A stretch of 64,000 nt of DNA, from contig NZ_CP121695.1 in the NCBI RefSeq assembly GCF_029761915.1, positions 1,364,001 to 1,428,000 of the forward strand, in the 5' to 3' direction. A program made the translations under genes and the position numbers. The notes below the pieces were generated by a model. The model did no database searches. It was not told the origin of the DNA and was given only the letters and a program-made list of their open reading frames with translations. Numbering within the stretch: position 1 is the first letter of the stretch; each line of letters begins with the position of its first letter. This DNA comes from Bradyrhizobium sp. CB1650 (GTDB taxonomy: Bacteria > Pseudomonadota > Alphaproteobacteria > Rhizobiales > Xanthobacteraceae). Shown piece by piece: positions 9,150 through 17,697 of this stretch.

Positions 9150-9755
9150 ATGAAATCCCGGACCGGCGTGCATCTCAGCGAATCCATGTCAACGCGGTTG
9201 ACCGCCGCAGCTATACGCGCGGGAGTGACAAAGTCCGAACTTGTTGAGGCCGCGCTCGATCGCTTTCTCGAATCCGATAGCGCTGCTGAAAATTTCGCGA
9301 TTGTGGCAGAACGCCTCACTGAGCTGAACGATCAGATCGGGCGACTCGGTGCCGATCTCAAGATGGTGAATGAGGTGGTCGCCCTTCACGCGCGCTTTCA
9401 CTTGGCTATTACGCCCTCGTTATCGGCTGCAGAGCAGCATATTGCGTCTGTGGTCGGCGCCAAACGCTTCGAGGCATTCGCCTTGCAGGTAGTACGAGGT
9501 GTTGGGCTGGGGACGTCTCTCATTCGGGAGACCATGAACCGGCGCGTCAGCAGAAATGAGAATCGCTCCGAGGGGGATTTCGCGGCCGGCGAGGCGCGCG
9601 GCTCAACTTCCAAGTCCTCTGAATCATCTTTTAGCGCATCCGCCATTGTCGATGGCGCATCAGAGCCGAACGCTGCCGTGCGGGAGGACGGCAGCGTTAG
9701 GAGCTTTCCAAAACAGGCTCAAGGCTCCCTTCAGCGAGAGGGCGAGCGGCGATAA
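9150..9755 (+). CDS. Ribbon-helix-helix (CopG-like) regulator of the trb-associated type
   Basis: About 201 residues from the ATG at 9150 (MKSRTGVHLSES); a GTG at 9138 is a less likely start. The N-terminus has a ribbon-helix-helix DNA-binding pattern (SESMSTRLTAAAIRAGVTKS, then ELVEAALDRFLES). The VNEVVALHARFHLAITP and LGTSLIRETMNR blocks are, as I recall, typical of the CopG-type protein usually encoded just before trbB. Here it lies downstream of trbI, between a hydrolase and an MFS gene, so it is out of its normal place. The last ~60 residues are low complexity and may be a fused, noncognate tail. Confidence 0.75.
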   Translation: MKSRTGVHLSESMSTRLTAAAIRAGVTKSELVEAALDRFLESDSAAENFAIVAERLTELNDQIGRLGADLKMVNEVVALHARFHLAITPSLSAAEQHIASVVGAKRFEAFALQVVRGVGLGTSLIRETMNRRVSRNENRSEGDFAAGEARGSTSKSSESSFSASAIVDGASEPNAAVREDGSVRSFPKQAQGSLQREGERR

Positions 9756-9843
9756 GACGACGTTTCGCGCACGGCGGCCTGTGTCAACGGCATCTTCCTT
9801 GCCGCGCCGCGAGTTACCAAATGTAAAAGGCCCCGCTCTTATT

Positions 9844-11061
9844 ATGCGGGTGTTTCTACCTTTCGCTGTAGGCTATTATCTCTCGTACCTCTTCAGGACA
9901 ATCAACGCCGTGATCGCCGCCCCCATGACGTTGGAGTTGGGGCTCGACGCTGGTGATCTTGGCTTGCTGACTTCGGTCTATTTTCTCACCTTCGCGGCAG
10001 TGCAGATACCGGTCGGCATTCTTCTGGATCGGTATGGTCCGCGGCTGATCCAGAGCGTGCTGCTGGGTATTGCTGCGGTCGGCGCCACATTGTTTGCGGC
10101 ATCAGACAATTTGCTCATGCTGCTTCTAGGTCGGGCGCTACTCGGTCTCGGCGTCGCCGCGAGCCTGACAGCCGGATTGAAAGCCCTCGTGCTCTGGTTT
10201 CCGAAGGACCATCTTCCGTTTCTCAACGGCCTGATGGTCATGCTCGGTGCATTGGGGGCGGTCACCGCGACCTCGCCGGCGCAGTTGTTGCTGGTTTGGG
10301 TTGGGTGGAGGACGCTCTTCGCATTGTTAGCCGTCGTCACGGCCGGGTGTTCGGCGATGATCTATCTCTTGGTGCCCGAGAGTGTATTGGTGACGCCGCT
10401 CATGCAGCGAACAGCCGTGGCCAGCTTGAAGACGATTTATACCGATCGTCGTTTCTGGCGTCTGGCGCCGCTATCAGCAACTTCGGTCGGCACCGCCTGG
10501 GCGCTGCAGGGGCTTTGGGCAGCGCAGTGGTTCACTGATGTCGAGGGACTTGATCGCGCTGCCTTGGTGCAACATTTGTTTGTCATGGCCGTTGCGCTCA
10601 GCCTAGGTGCGCTGCTGCTGGGCGTTCTGGCTGATCGGCTGCGTCGCTACGGCATTAGAACAGAGGCGCTCCTCGCGGTCGTCGGCCTTCTGTTCATTGC
10701 CGTGCAACTCGCGATTATCCTGCGATGGCCGTTGTCATCATACGTGCTGTGGGCCGCTGTGGCTGCCGTCGGCGCAGCTACAGTCCTTAGCTATGCGATC
10801 CTAGCTAGTTATTTCCCGAAAGAATTTGCCGGACGGGCTAATGCTGCGCTGAACGTGTTTCATATTGGTGGCGCGTTTGTCCTGCAATATGCCACCGGCT
10901 TGGTCCTTGAACATTGGACGCCTCAGGCAGGGCATTATCCGGAGATCGCGTACCAGATAGCCTTTATCCTCAATCTTGTCCTTCAGATCATCGCATGGGT
11001 CTGGTTCGCTTTCCCGTGGATGCTTCGGCCGTCGACCAGCGCTAGGTTACCCGAAAGGTAG
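9844..11061 (+). CDS. MFS transporter
   Basis: A 12-helix major facilitator permease, about 405 residues from the ATG at 9844 (MRVFLPFAVGYYLSYLFRTI). The frame is open upstream to 9556 but there it overlaps the regulator gene. The loop between helices 2 and 3 has the MFS motif as GILLDRYGPR, and a second LADRLRRYG loop follows helix 8. The fold resembles the small-organic-acid / NarK-like sugar-phosphate antiporter branch; the substrate is unknown. It may act with the hydrolase two genes upstream. Confidence 0.87.
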   Translation: MRVFLPFAVGYYLSYLFRTINAVIAAPMTLELGLDAGDLGLLTSVYFLTFAAVQIPVGILLDRYGPRLIQSVLLGIAAVGATLFAASDNLLMLLLGRALLGLGVAASLTAGLKALVLWFPKDHLPFLNGLMVMLGALGAVTATSPAQLLLVWVGWRTLFALLAVVTAGCSAMIYLLVPESVLVTPLMQRTAVASLKTIYTDRRFWRLAPLSATSVGTAWALQGLWAAQWFTDVEGLDRAALVQHLFVMAVALSLGALLLGVLADRLRRYGIRTEALLAVVGLLFIAVQLAIILRWPLSSYVLWAAVAAVGAATVLSYAILASYFPKEFAGRANAALNVFHIGGAFVLQYATGLVLEHWTPQAGHYPEIAYQIAFILNLVLQIIAWVWFAFPWMLRPSTSARLPER

Positions 11062-11068
11062 GAACACC

Positions 11069-11164
11069 GTGGCGAAGCTCAAGCTGGGACCACTTGAAGA
11101 CGACGAGCCGGTGATGCTAACGATCGAGCTGCCGGCGGCTATCTTCAGGCCGCCCAGAAGATAA
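11069..11164 (+). pseudogene. DUF2274 fragment, duplicate 5' end
   Basis: Thirty-one codons from GTG 11069 read MAKLKLGPLEDDEPVMLTIE, then ELPAAIFRPPRR and a stop. This copies the first ~27 codons of the intact DUF2274 gene at 7904, but with many silent and several amino-acid differences. It is therefore a diverged second copy, not a recent tandem duplication. It ends 14 bp before the LysR gene, which is where a full DUF2274 gene would be expected. It marks the right-hand scar of the inserted 8.2-11.1 kb block. Confidence 0.82.
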
Positions 11165-11177
11165 GGCAAAATGCCGC

Positions 11178-12137
11178 TTAGTCCATTCCTGGGGCGGCTG
11201 AGAGATCCGGGTAGCGTTCACGAAGGAGGTCGAGAAACGGACGCAATGACGGATTGAAGTTGGATCCGCGCCAATAGGCGCGGAAGCTCATGCGCGTCGG
11301 TCCTTCGGCATCATGCATCTCCCGGAAGGTGACACCCGGATAAACTGCGCCAGCCGCACTTTCCAATACCAGCAGAACACCCCAGTCAGCGCCGACCAAG
11401 GACAGAAGCCGGTCGAGCCCCACATCATGACGAAGCAGGGTACAAGGATCGGAAGACCCCAATTTGCTGATGAGGAGCTTCAAAAGTTCTGGTCCTGGGC
11501 CACGCTGTGAAACTAAAAGCTGTTCGCCTCTCAGCTCGCCCCAGTGAATCCTGCTACGGCCTGTCAGCGGATGGTTCGCCGGGAGGGCGGCAACAACACG
11601 CTCGCTCCAGAGCAACAAGGACCTGTCGCTCCAGCTCGGATTAGGCTCGGCCATCACGGCCACGTCAATGGCGGAGCTGGCGATATCCGAGATCAGATGC
11701 TCGCTTGCGCCGTCGACAAATTGTCTATCAACATTAGGAAAACGCTGCCGGTGCTCGAGGAGAGTGGCCCGCAGATTGCCGGCTGAAAGGGACGTGTGGA
11801 TGCCGATGATCAAGCGACCACTCTCGCCACGCGAGCGGATCTTTAGGCGAGCGGTCATTGCCTCAGTCGCGCTGACGATGCGCCGGGCATCCTCAAGGAA
11901 TTGTTCACCTTCCATGGTTGGTCGCGTGCCGCCGTTGGTGCGCTCGAACAGCTTGCTACCCACAGCATGCTCGAGATTTCGAAGACTGCGACTGAGCGTT
12001 GGCTGCTTGATTCGGAGCGCCTGCGCCGCTTGGCGCAGGCTTCGATACTGGGAGACGGTGATAGCCCAGCGTAGATCGCGAAATTCAACCCTGCACGGTC
12101 GAAGCGCAACCCCCTCTAACTCGCGCGGTTCGGTCAA
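11178..12137 (-). CDS. LysR-family transcriptional regulator
   Basis: A 319-residue LysR regulator. The winged helix-turn-helix is at about 20-80 (QYRSLRQAAQALRIKQPTLS then LRNLEHAVGSKLFERTNGG). The effector-binding domain starts at about 105 (GRLIIGIHTSLSAGNLRATL). LysR proteins of this type are commonly convergent to the trb operon after DUF2274, so its target is probably trb or another transfer function (inference). The frame is intact. Its C-terminal end abuts the DUF2274 fragment. Confidence 0.92.
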   Translation of the reverse strand: MTEPRELEGVALRPCRVEFRDLRWAITVSQYRSLRQAAQALRIKQPTLSRSLRNLEHAVGSKLFERTNGGTRPTMEGEQFLEDARRIVSATEAMTARLKIRSRGESGRLIIGIHTSLSAGNLRATLLEHRQRFPNVDRQFVDGASEHLISDIASSAIDVAVMAEPNPSWSDRSLLLWSERVVAALPANHPLTGRSRIHWGELRGEQLLVSQRGPGPELLKLLISKLGSSDPCTLLRHDVGLDRLLSLVGADWGVLLVLESAAGAVYPGVTFREMHDAEGPTRMSFRAYWRGSNFNPSLRPFLDLLRERYPDLSAAPGMD

Positions 12138-12960
12138 TGCAACAATTCCAAATCGCGGTTGGGACCAATCGCAAATTCAACTTCGCAGTGGAATGTCCTT
12201 CCGAATGAATCGGAAGCGATGTTTCAAACGAAATGGGTAGAACCGGGAATATCCATTTTCGTGGCCCCATCCTGCGCGAGACTGCCTCAGGCCAGTCGCC
12301 TGCCGAACCGCTGTCCAGCGATAACGCGCGACTAAAGGCGAGGGGGTGAGTCTCTGATAGTTTACGAGCTAAAGCGAAAAAAGGTCTTGAAACATCGGGA
12401 CTCTTTCGTTCTTCCAACTTCAAAATGTAAAGCTGGTGGGTCTCTGCCTTTGTCCCGATCGGCAGCTCCTTTTTAGAGGGGCCAACCTTTCGGTGTTACT
12501 CAATCTTACCCAAGTCTCAGAGTGAAAGGGACGTTAGGACGAAACAATGAGGGCTAGCCTTCCCCCTGCTGTCTGGAAGAGTAGGGGCCCGCGGATTTCC
12601 GGGGGCCAAAGTGCCCAAGCGCCGGGAGTTCTTTACGTCTTTCATCGAACGACCGGAACACGTCATCAAACCATGCGATGTATGTTGTTTGTGCGATGCG
12701 AGAACCGGCTGCCTGATGACGATGTAACTATCAGAACGGATGCTTTGGGACATCACGTTGGACGACGCACGTTGATCCAAGTTCAGGAGACGAACGGTGT
12801 CGTCCACCGCAGCGCGCCCAGTATGCGCTGACCTCGCCAACCATATGAAGCCGAACAATCCACTCAGTCCGATACCCCCTTTGCTGCCGTTCGACGGCTA
12901 AACATAGTCATATCGGACGAGATCGGTCTTCTAAGTCCCGTACGCGCTCGCTTGCGACTT
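12138..12960 (+). other. Non-coding or decayed stretch upstream of LysR
   Basis: About 820 bp between the LysR start and the end of the XRE gene. Open frames exist on both strands, but none has a clear ribosome site or a recognisable family. It should contain the LysR promoter near 12140-12300. I see no clear repeat, RNA or origin here. Confidence 0.5.
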
Positions 12961-13200
12961 TTAGGCACGGACTTGGGAGATCGCATCTTTGGGCGGCCGA
13001 ACAAAAAACTCGGACAAATGGACGTCCAGCGTTTCGGCGATGCGGTCGAGAAGATCAATTGTCGGGTTCTTCGATTGCCTCTCAAGACCACTCAAGTAGG
13101 AGCGATCGATCCCGGCCTCGCGAGCCAATTTCTCTTGCGAGATACCTTTAGCTACGCGAATCCGGCGCACATTCCAGGCCACAATCGCACGAGTTTTCAT
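12961..13200 (-). CDS. XRE-family helix-turn-helix regulator
   Basis: A 79-residue Cro/C1-type DNA-binding protein. The HTH spans about 5-60 (MKTRAIVAWNVRRIRVAKG, ISQEKLAREAGIDRSYLSG, LERQSKNPTIDLLDRIAE) and is followed by a DVHLSEFF tail typical of small rhizobial XRE regulators. I start at the ATG at 13200; the frame extends 11 codons further. It lies at the downstream end of a run of small minus-strand ICE-type genes and could be their repressor. Confidence 0.85.
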   Translation of the reverse strand: MKTRAIVAWNVRRIRVAKGISQEKLAREAGIDRSYLSGLERQSKNPTIDLLDRIAETLDVHLSEFFVRPPKDAISQVRA

Positions 13201-13477
13201 GCGCCAACTCATGCCATGGGGCCAGGCCGTCAAAACACTGGCTATAACCCCACTCTAGTTCTTCCTCGAGCTGACCTGGCCTCAAATGCGGCCGCGCCCG
13301 GGATTGATGCACGTGCCCGAACCGAGGGCGAGGCGGAGCTGCGCGACCATTCGTACCTGCGCCGGGACCACGATGACCGGGTCTCGGCGGCCGTATTCTC
13401 GACGCCTGGCGCAGGCTCGGCGAACCCGCCTCCAGCGAGGTGGGGCAGTGCCCTGGCGCCCGCACTCGGCCATCCCC

Positions 13478-13720
13478 TCAACTCGCTGACGAACCAGATC
13501 GTCGGGCTTGCCAGCCCGACATACGCAGCAGCAGCACGTCATGCCGCTGCTCGCCGCGGCAGAGATCATAGCAGCGAGCAGGCGCGTCGCGCGAAACGCT
13601 TGCTCGCGTTGTCGCCCCCTCGTGAAGGTCCTTGGACAAGTGCACCATCTTCGCGGCCTTAGCTGGGCTCAGCAGATCGCCGATTGGATGCACGCGTGGA
13701 AGGGCAATCCGGATCAACAT
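13478..13720 (-). CDS. Small hypothetical protein (uncertain)
   Basis: An 80-residue frame starting MLIRIALPRVHPIGDLLSPA. Its ATG overlaps the stop of the upstream gene by 7 bp, as in tightly packed ICE operons. The first 40 residues look protein-like (charged, ordered). The end (RMSGWQARRSGSSAS) is low complexity and may follow a frameshift. I do not recognise a family. It may be a decayed remnant. Confidence 0.35.
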   Translation of the reverse strand: MLIRIALPRVHPIGDLLSPAKAAKMVHLSKDLHEGATTRASVSRDAPARCYDLCRGEQRHDVLLLRMSGWQARRSGSSAS

Positions 13721-14067
13721 GAAGCGGGACGCGTCATGTAGACGCGCCTTCGCCTAGCGTCATCCGTGCGGGAGTTCAATACCGCTGGTTGTGCGACCAA
13801 AGCCGGGCGCGCCACATCGTACGCAACCTTGTTCCGGATTCGCCCTGCTCGTCGCTCAAGTTCTGATAAAAAAACTTGCTCAAGAGTGGATTCTACATCC
13901 GCGCGCGCGCCCTTGATCACCTCTCTGACCTCGAGGGCGGTGTTGGCGATCGTCCATCCTTGCAGCCGGAGGTCTCTCGCACCCTCCTCATCGCTCGCGG
14001 CGAGAGCTTCCTCGCTCAGTGCTCCGAGCAGGCGGGCCAGATCGAGACTTGGGTGCCAGCGTGTCAT
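13714..14067 (-). CDS. Small ICE-type hypothetical protein
   Basis: A 117-residue protein beginning MTRWHPSLDLARLLGALSEE. This amphipathic start recalls small hypothetical proteins of rhizobial integrative elements. The ATG overlaps the stop of the 54-residue gene before it (TGATG), supporting translational coupling. The same frame is open upstream to a GTG at 14382, which itself overlaps the stop of the next remnant by GTGA. An older 5' gene may therefore have been fused in frame. The function is unknown. Confidence 0.6.
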   Translation of the reverse strand: MTRWHPSLDLARLLGALSEEALAASDEEGARDLRLQGWTIANTALEVREVIKGARADVESTLEQVFLSELERRAGRIRNKVAYDVARPALVAQPAVLNSRTDDARRRRVYMTRPASC

Positions 14068-14231
14068 CACTTGCTCCAGTTTCGTTGATCGCGCAGCAGA
14101 GCGCGTCGCATCCGCCGTCGCGTCGGGTCGCAGTCGAGCTGGGACATGCCATGGACCTTGCAGATCTCGCTGGCCGCGAGGCCGTCGCATCGCCCGCGAA
14201 GCTGGTCGTTCCGGTGCTTGAGGGCCGGCAT
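14067..14231 (-). CDS. 54-residue ICE-type small protein
   Basis: A 54-residue basic protein, MPALKHRNDQLRGRCDGLAA to RDQRNWSK, too short for the usual ORF cut-off. A strong GAGGGGA ribosome site lies just before the ATG at 14231, and the stop forms TGATG with the next gene. Two cysteines and many arginines suggest nucleic-acid contact, but no family is recognised. The overlapping arrangement is the main evidence that it is real. Confidence 0.5.
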   Translation of the reverse strand: MPALKHRNDQLRGRCDGLAASEICKVHGMSQLDCDPTRRRMRRALLRDQRNWSK

Positions 14232-14378
14232 TGCTTCCCCTCACAGGTTTTGAATGGGCTAAACCCCTGGCCTTATCAATGGCATTACAGACCTGTCGCA
14301 AGGCGCGCTCCGCGTCCGCCCAGTAGGGAGCGTGCCCCATAATATCTTCGCCGTTGCCATGCCGGACATGAATGCCGA

Positions 14379-14626
14379 TCACGCTGTACTCCGTAACATC
14401 TGGTTCGCCACTCTGATGTGGTTTTCTCTGCTTTCCTCAGTGGTGAGCAAATAAAGGACCTGCGCGAGCGTCCCGACCGCGATGATAGAGGCGTCACGAC
14501 TGTCCTCGCCCGCCGGCTCGAGAATTTTCTCCGCCAGATCGTACGTAGCCCGCACTTGTGCAACTGTTACTGCGGCAATCTCATCATCTCTTCGCTCATG
14601 CGATCGCTGACTCGCTTTCCGATCAT
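14379..14626 (-). pseudogene. ICE-type small gene, frameshifted
   Basis: Two frames together make one protein-like sequence. MIGKRVSDRMSEEM runs from 14626, then after a shift near 14590 DEIAAVTVAQVRATYDLAEK continues through ILEPAGEDSRDASIIAVGTL and AQVLYLLTTEE to a TGA at 14379. The TGA overlaps a GTG start (GTGA), the coupling style of its neighbours. Neither frame alone has both a good start and a good end, so I call it frameshifted. The family is not recognised. Confidence 0.45.
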
Positions 14627-14661
14627 AGCGGTGCGCGTTCGCGCACGCTCATCGACCCCCG

Positions 14662-14940
14662 TCACTGTAAGCTTGGCCAGCCATGCTTCGCGAGAAGCCT
14701 GTAGCCAAACTCGCTCATCCATCGCGCCCGGGCGAGATGGCTCTGATATGCTTGCCACGCGCGTGCCGGCTCTTGCTCGGCATCGATGTGCAGTAGGATC
14801 TGTGTCACTTCGCGCCAGTCCATCCCATAGGCATCGGCATCCAGCAGAACCAGATAGATGGCCGCATGTCGCTGGTCGTAAGGCGTGAGAGAAACGGGAT
14901 CTGTCGGTGCGATATCCGCGACATCTGTATCGAGGAGCAT
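14662..14940 (-). CDS. DUF2285-like / RovC-type DNA-binding small protein
   Basis: A 92-residue protein with SLTPYDQRHAAIYLVLLDAD, DWREVTQILLHID and YQSHLARARWMSEFGYRLL. I associate this pattern with short DUF2285-like regulators encoded in rhizobial ICEs. A perfect AGGAGG lies about 34 bp upstream of the ATG and the frame is open across it, so the true start may be a non-ATG codon nearer that site. It heads the minus-strand run of small genes. Confidence 0.65.
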   Translation of the reverse strand: MLLDTDVADIAPTDPVSLTPYDQRHAAIYLVLLDADAYGMDWREVTQILLHIDAEQEPARAWQAYQSHLARARWMSEFGYRLLAKHGWPSLQ

Positions 14941-15010
14941 TTTGCGAAACTCGGCGATCGGTGTTTGCCCTCCTATTCTTGCCGGAAAAGTTTGTCAGGG
15001 ATAGTGTCAA

Positions 15011-15416
15011 TTAATACATCAAGTGGTGCTCCGATTCGCATAACTTCGACATGCGGAGAGAAAAATACTCTTACGCAGCGCCGACGACCAAAGAAATGGT
15101 GTCTTCGTGCAGCCAGGCTGACGGAGAGCATAGTTTGCTCGCTCACCGTAGCTGCTCCGAATGCAGCCCATACTTCCCGCTGGCGAATGGCTTACGCCTT
15201 AGTCGAGCGCCGCTTCGAGCTGCGCGATCGATTGGAGCAACGCAGAAATCCGGCGCATGATGCATGAAACACGATGTTATCCGCTGCGCCGGCGCGTGCA
15301 GAATTGGCTGCCACACGGCTACGATCGGCGCCATCCAGGGCGGGTTGAGCGATGGCTTTGTAAAAGACACGCTTCAGATCGAGATTGCGCCTAGAATCAT
15401 CAAGGCGGTCGACAAC
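15011..15416 (+). other. No recognisable gene
   Basis: Short open frames on both strands with no family resemblance and no convincing ribosome sites. Probably decayed island DNA. Confidence 0.4.
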
Positions 15417-15671
15417 CTAAGCAAACATGTCCACGGGCGGGAAGATACGATTATTGAAGGGCATGACGAACAGGATGCGGCGGCGTCCGGTGCGATTGAT
15501 GTTCTGGGAAACTTCCTCGATACGTATCACGAGTGCCGCTCGACGATCCTTAACGCGATCCAACAGGAACTTGACGATGCCGCCGTAGATGCGCTCCTCA
15601 GCGACACGATTCAGGAGGTCGATGCGCTTGCCACGCATCATTCGGTTGAAGAAGTCTATGTCGGGATACAT
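15417..15671 (-). CDS. Hypothetical protein or remnant
   Basis: An 84-residue frame beginning MYPDIDFFNRMMRGKRIDLL, with GC-rich third positions (CCC GAC TTC TTC AAC), a pattern expected of real coding DNA here. A competing frame exists on the plus strand over the same bases. I do not recognise the family. It may be a fragment of a larger gene cut by rearrangement. Confidence 0.35.
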   Translation of the reverse strand: MYPDIDFFNRMMRGKRIDLLNRVAEERIYGGIVKFLLDRVKDRRAALVIRIEEVSQNINRTGRRRILFVMPFNNRIFPPVDMFA

Positions 15672-15980
15672 CGGTGCGCTCTATTGGCGCGCACTGCATA
15701 ACTTATCGCGCCACGGGAACTGTTGCTATTGGCCTTCAATGGGGATCAAATTCGGACCTGCGTAGTGCTGACGGGGCCGAAGCCGATTTGTCGTTTCCAT
15801 TCCATTGCGAGATTCAAGTCTCGCTGGACGATCCTCTCAATATGGCATTCAGCGACACCAACTATTCCGTCGATGTGAGCTCATGCCGCGGTGGCATGGA
15901 GCCGGATCAAGACGACATTTAGGCAGGGCTAGGCCGCTATCCATTCTTCCTTCACGCCTCTGGGAACGATTTTTGATGTG

Positions 15981-16259
15981 TCACTTGGGCATCGCCATGT
16001 GATTTTCAAGTTGTGCACCCGGCCGCGGTCCGTCATCGAAGGTGAGGACGACTTCATGGTCCGCCAGAGGAAGCGTCTCTGGAAAGCTCTTCAGCCCCAC
16101 GCGCGGGAAGAGCGTGGCATCGACAGCGAGCACCCGCGTCGCGCCGAGCGCATCCCGCCGATTGCAGCTAGAGGCGTCTGTCACGGCAGTACCGGCGAGC
16201 AACGCCAGCCCAGCGCAGCCGATGCGAAAAGCTATTTTATGCAGGCGCAACTCTGTCAT
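15981..16259 (-). pseudogene. Polysaccharide deacetylase, N-terminal fragment
   Basis: Ninety-two codons start with a signal peptide (MTELRLHKIAFRIGCAGLAL, cleavage near residue 29). They reach VGLKSFPETLPLADHEVVLT and the NodB-domain motif TFDDGP, where the first catalytic Asp sits. Right after this motif the sequence becomes unrelated (RPGAQLENHMAMPK) and stops. A real enzyme of this family needs some 200 further residues with the HxxxH metal site, so this is a truncated, inactive relic. Homologues are secreted chitooligosaccharide or peptidoglycan deacetylases. Confidence 0.8.
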
Positions 16260-16512
16260 TGCGCTTTGTGCGACCTCGATCGGTTGGTGAGCCCCGTGGT
16301 GCTCAGCAGACTATCCGATCGGCATCGCGGGATTTCGGCGCATCGAGACTATGTCGTGCGCAAAAAGGTCGTTCAACGTCCGTTATCCGCTCGAACCGCT
16401 CCCGCTGCCTGACTTGCTTGAGCTGGGGTAGCCGGCTTAGCTCGGACAATCGCCGCTGTTCGTCTTTCCCAAGATCAGTGCACCCCGCGTCCGCAGCACG
16501 TGCGGCCGCGTG

Positions 16513-16743
16513 TCAGCGGGTACGACGGCGTACCCCTTGGCTGTTCCGGGCATTCGAACTCTGATGATCTTCACTGCCGCGACGTATGTTTCCAGATCGG
16601 CTTGTGAGAGGCCGGGGCGGCCTGGATAACACCCGAGCTGACGAGTGAGTGAGATGTCTCACGTGGCTCGTCGAGCAACGCAGCAGTTGAGCAGCTTCGC
16701 TTTCCGTCCACATCTGCGAGTTCGGTTTGATTCTGCGCTTCAT
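16513..16743 (-). pseudogene. Helix-turn-helix (excisionase-like) remnant
   Basis: From an ATG at 16743 the frame reads MKRRIKPNSQMWTESEAAQL then LRCSTSHVRHLTHS, matching the start of MerR/excisionase-type HTH domains (W-T-x-x-E-A-A-x-x-L, S-x-x-H-V-R-x-L). After LTHS it turns into Ser/Arg-rich junk, suggesting a frameshift. It could be the relic of a recombination directionality factor, but that is inference. Confidence 0.4.
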
Positions 16744-17033
16744 CGCGCGATTCAAACACCGTGCACCTTTGTGTCGGTATAATGAATGACTTAATACGTG
16801 TTTCACAAGACAATACAACTTAAACGTTGACGTGGCCGAATGGCATTTCCTATTGTCGCGATGAGGTCCAGAAAACCCCGTGCGGCAGGCGTAATCGTTT
16901 TCCCCAAAGTCCGGAGTCCTCGCGCGTATGTCTAGTTTCACAAGCCTAAAGGCGCGAGGGAGCGCCTGTCGTTGCTTATTTCTGGCTCCGGACGACTATC
17001 TCGCTCTCAGAAAGATCGACGGAGAAAACGACA

Positions 17034-17261
17034 ATGAAAGCGGTAACAAAACAGAAGCCGGACAGAGCTTGCGCCAAAGAGTTGAAGATTTTGGCGCGGG
17101 TCGAAAAGGATCTCGAAAATGCGCGCGGCTCCGGAGCGGTTGAAGACGTCTTCCTTGGGCTTGAGGAAATCTACTCGATGCGCATGCGCACCGAGCATCA
17201 AAGCGTCCGAGCAAGATGCGAAGCCATCTTGCGCGCCGGCAGTTTGCGAAGGCGTAACTGA
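17034..17261 (+). CDS. Small hypothetical protein, 75 residues
   Basis: A charged, helical 75-residue protein beginning MKAVTKQKPDRACAKELKIL, with GGAGAA placed 8 bp before the ATG. No domain is recognised. It is followed 5 bp later by a perfect 12-bp hairpin and then by another small plus-strand gene, so it looks like part of a small phage- or island-type unit cut off by the recombinase relics. Confidence 0.55.
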   Translation: MKAVTKQKPDRACAKELKILARVEKDLENARGSGAVEDVFLGLEEIYSMRMRTEHQSVRARCEAILRAGSLRRRN

Positions 17262-17266
17262 CGATC

Positions 17267-17294
17267 GTAGAGCGCTCCGTAAGGAGCGCTCTAC
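17267..17294 (+). terminator. Perfect 12-bp hairpin with GTAA loop
   Basis: GTAGAGCGCTCC pairs perfectly with GGAGCGCTCTAC around a GTAA loop, which in RNA would be a stable GNRA tetraloop. It begins 5 bp after the upstream stop codon. There is no long T-run after it (only GTATTT), so it may be an intrinsic terminator of a weak kind, an mRNA-stabilising 3' stem, or a protein-binding palindrome. Confidence 0.6.
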
Positions 17295-17368
17295 GTATTT
17301 GAACAACGCGACCGGAAAAAGCCGGCATCTGATGGCCCCGGCACGCTCCTAAAAGGTGGTAATAACCC

Positions 17369-17554
17369 GTGCAAGACCTGATCATCGAAGCCTTTGACAG
17401 CGTCATCCGGCGCGAGATCGCGGAAGCGGACGACGTTCGCAAGGAAATCGCCCAGCGCGGCGCCTATTGGGCCGGCGACGAGATATGGAAGCTGCGCCGC
17501 CAAGTCGCCGCACTGCGCAAGCGTATCGCCGGGCTTGAAGAAACCGACGCGTGA
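17369..17554 (+). CDS. Small coiled-coil hypothetical protein
   Basis: A 61-residue protein from a GTG at 17369, with AAAGGTGGT about 9 bp upstream. It is almost all helix: IREAIAEADDVRKE-type heptads, then WKLRRQVAALRKRIAGLEE, a likely coiled coil. The end overlaps a following GTG frame (GTGA). Unknown family; phage or island origin is plausible. Confidence 0.5.
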   Translation: MQDLIIEAFDSVIRREIAEADDVRKEIAQRGAYWAGDEIWKLRRQVAALRKRIAGLEETDA

Positions 17555-17697
17555 TCTCAGCAGACCGCGAGTATCTCCTCTATGCCCGCTTCGCGCGGCA
17601 CCGTGTGCCAGTTATTACAGAGACCAGTTTCCTTCATGCGCGTGCAGATCTTTTGCCTCGGCAGTCGTCCACTGCTCGCGCGGGTTTTCGCGGCTGA
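17551..17697 (+). pseudogene. Truncated small gene cut by recombinase relic
   Basis: From a GTG at 17551 that overlaps the previous stop, the frame reads MISADREYLLYARFARHRVP then VITETSFLHA. It then runs antisense into the recombinase fragment and stops at 17697. The good coupling and the protein-like first ~27 residues suggest a real gene whose 3' part was lost at a junction near 17,645. Family unknown. Confidence 0.4.
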
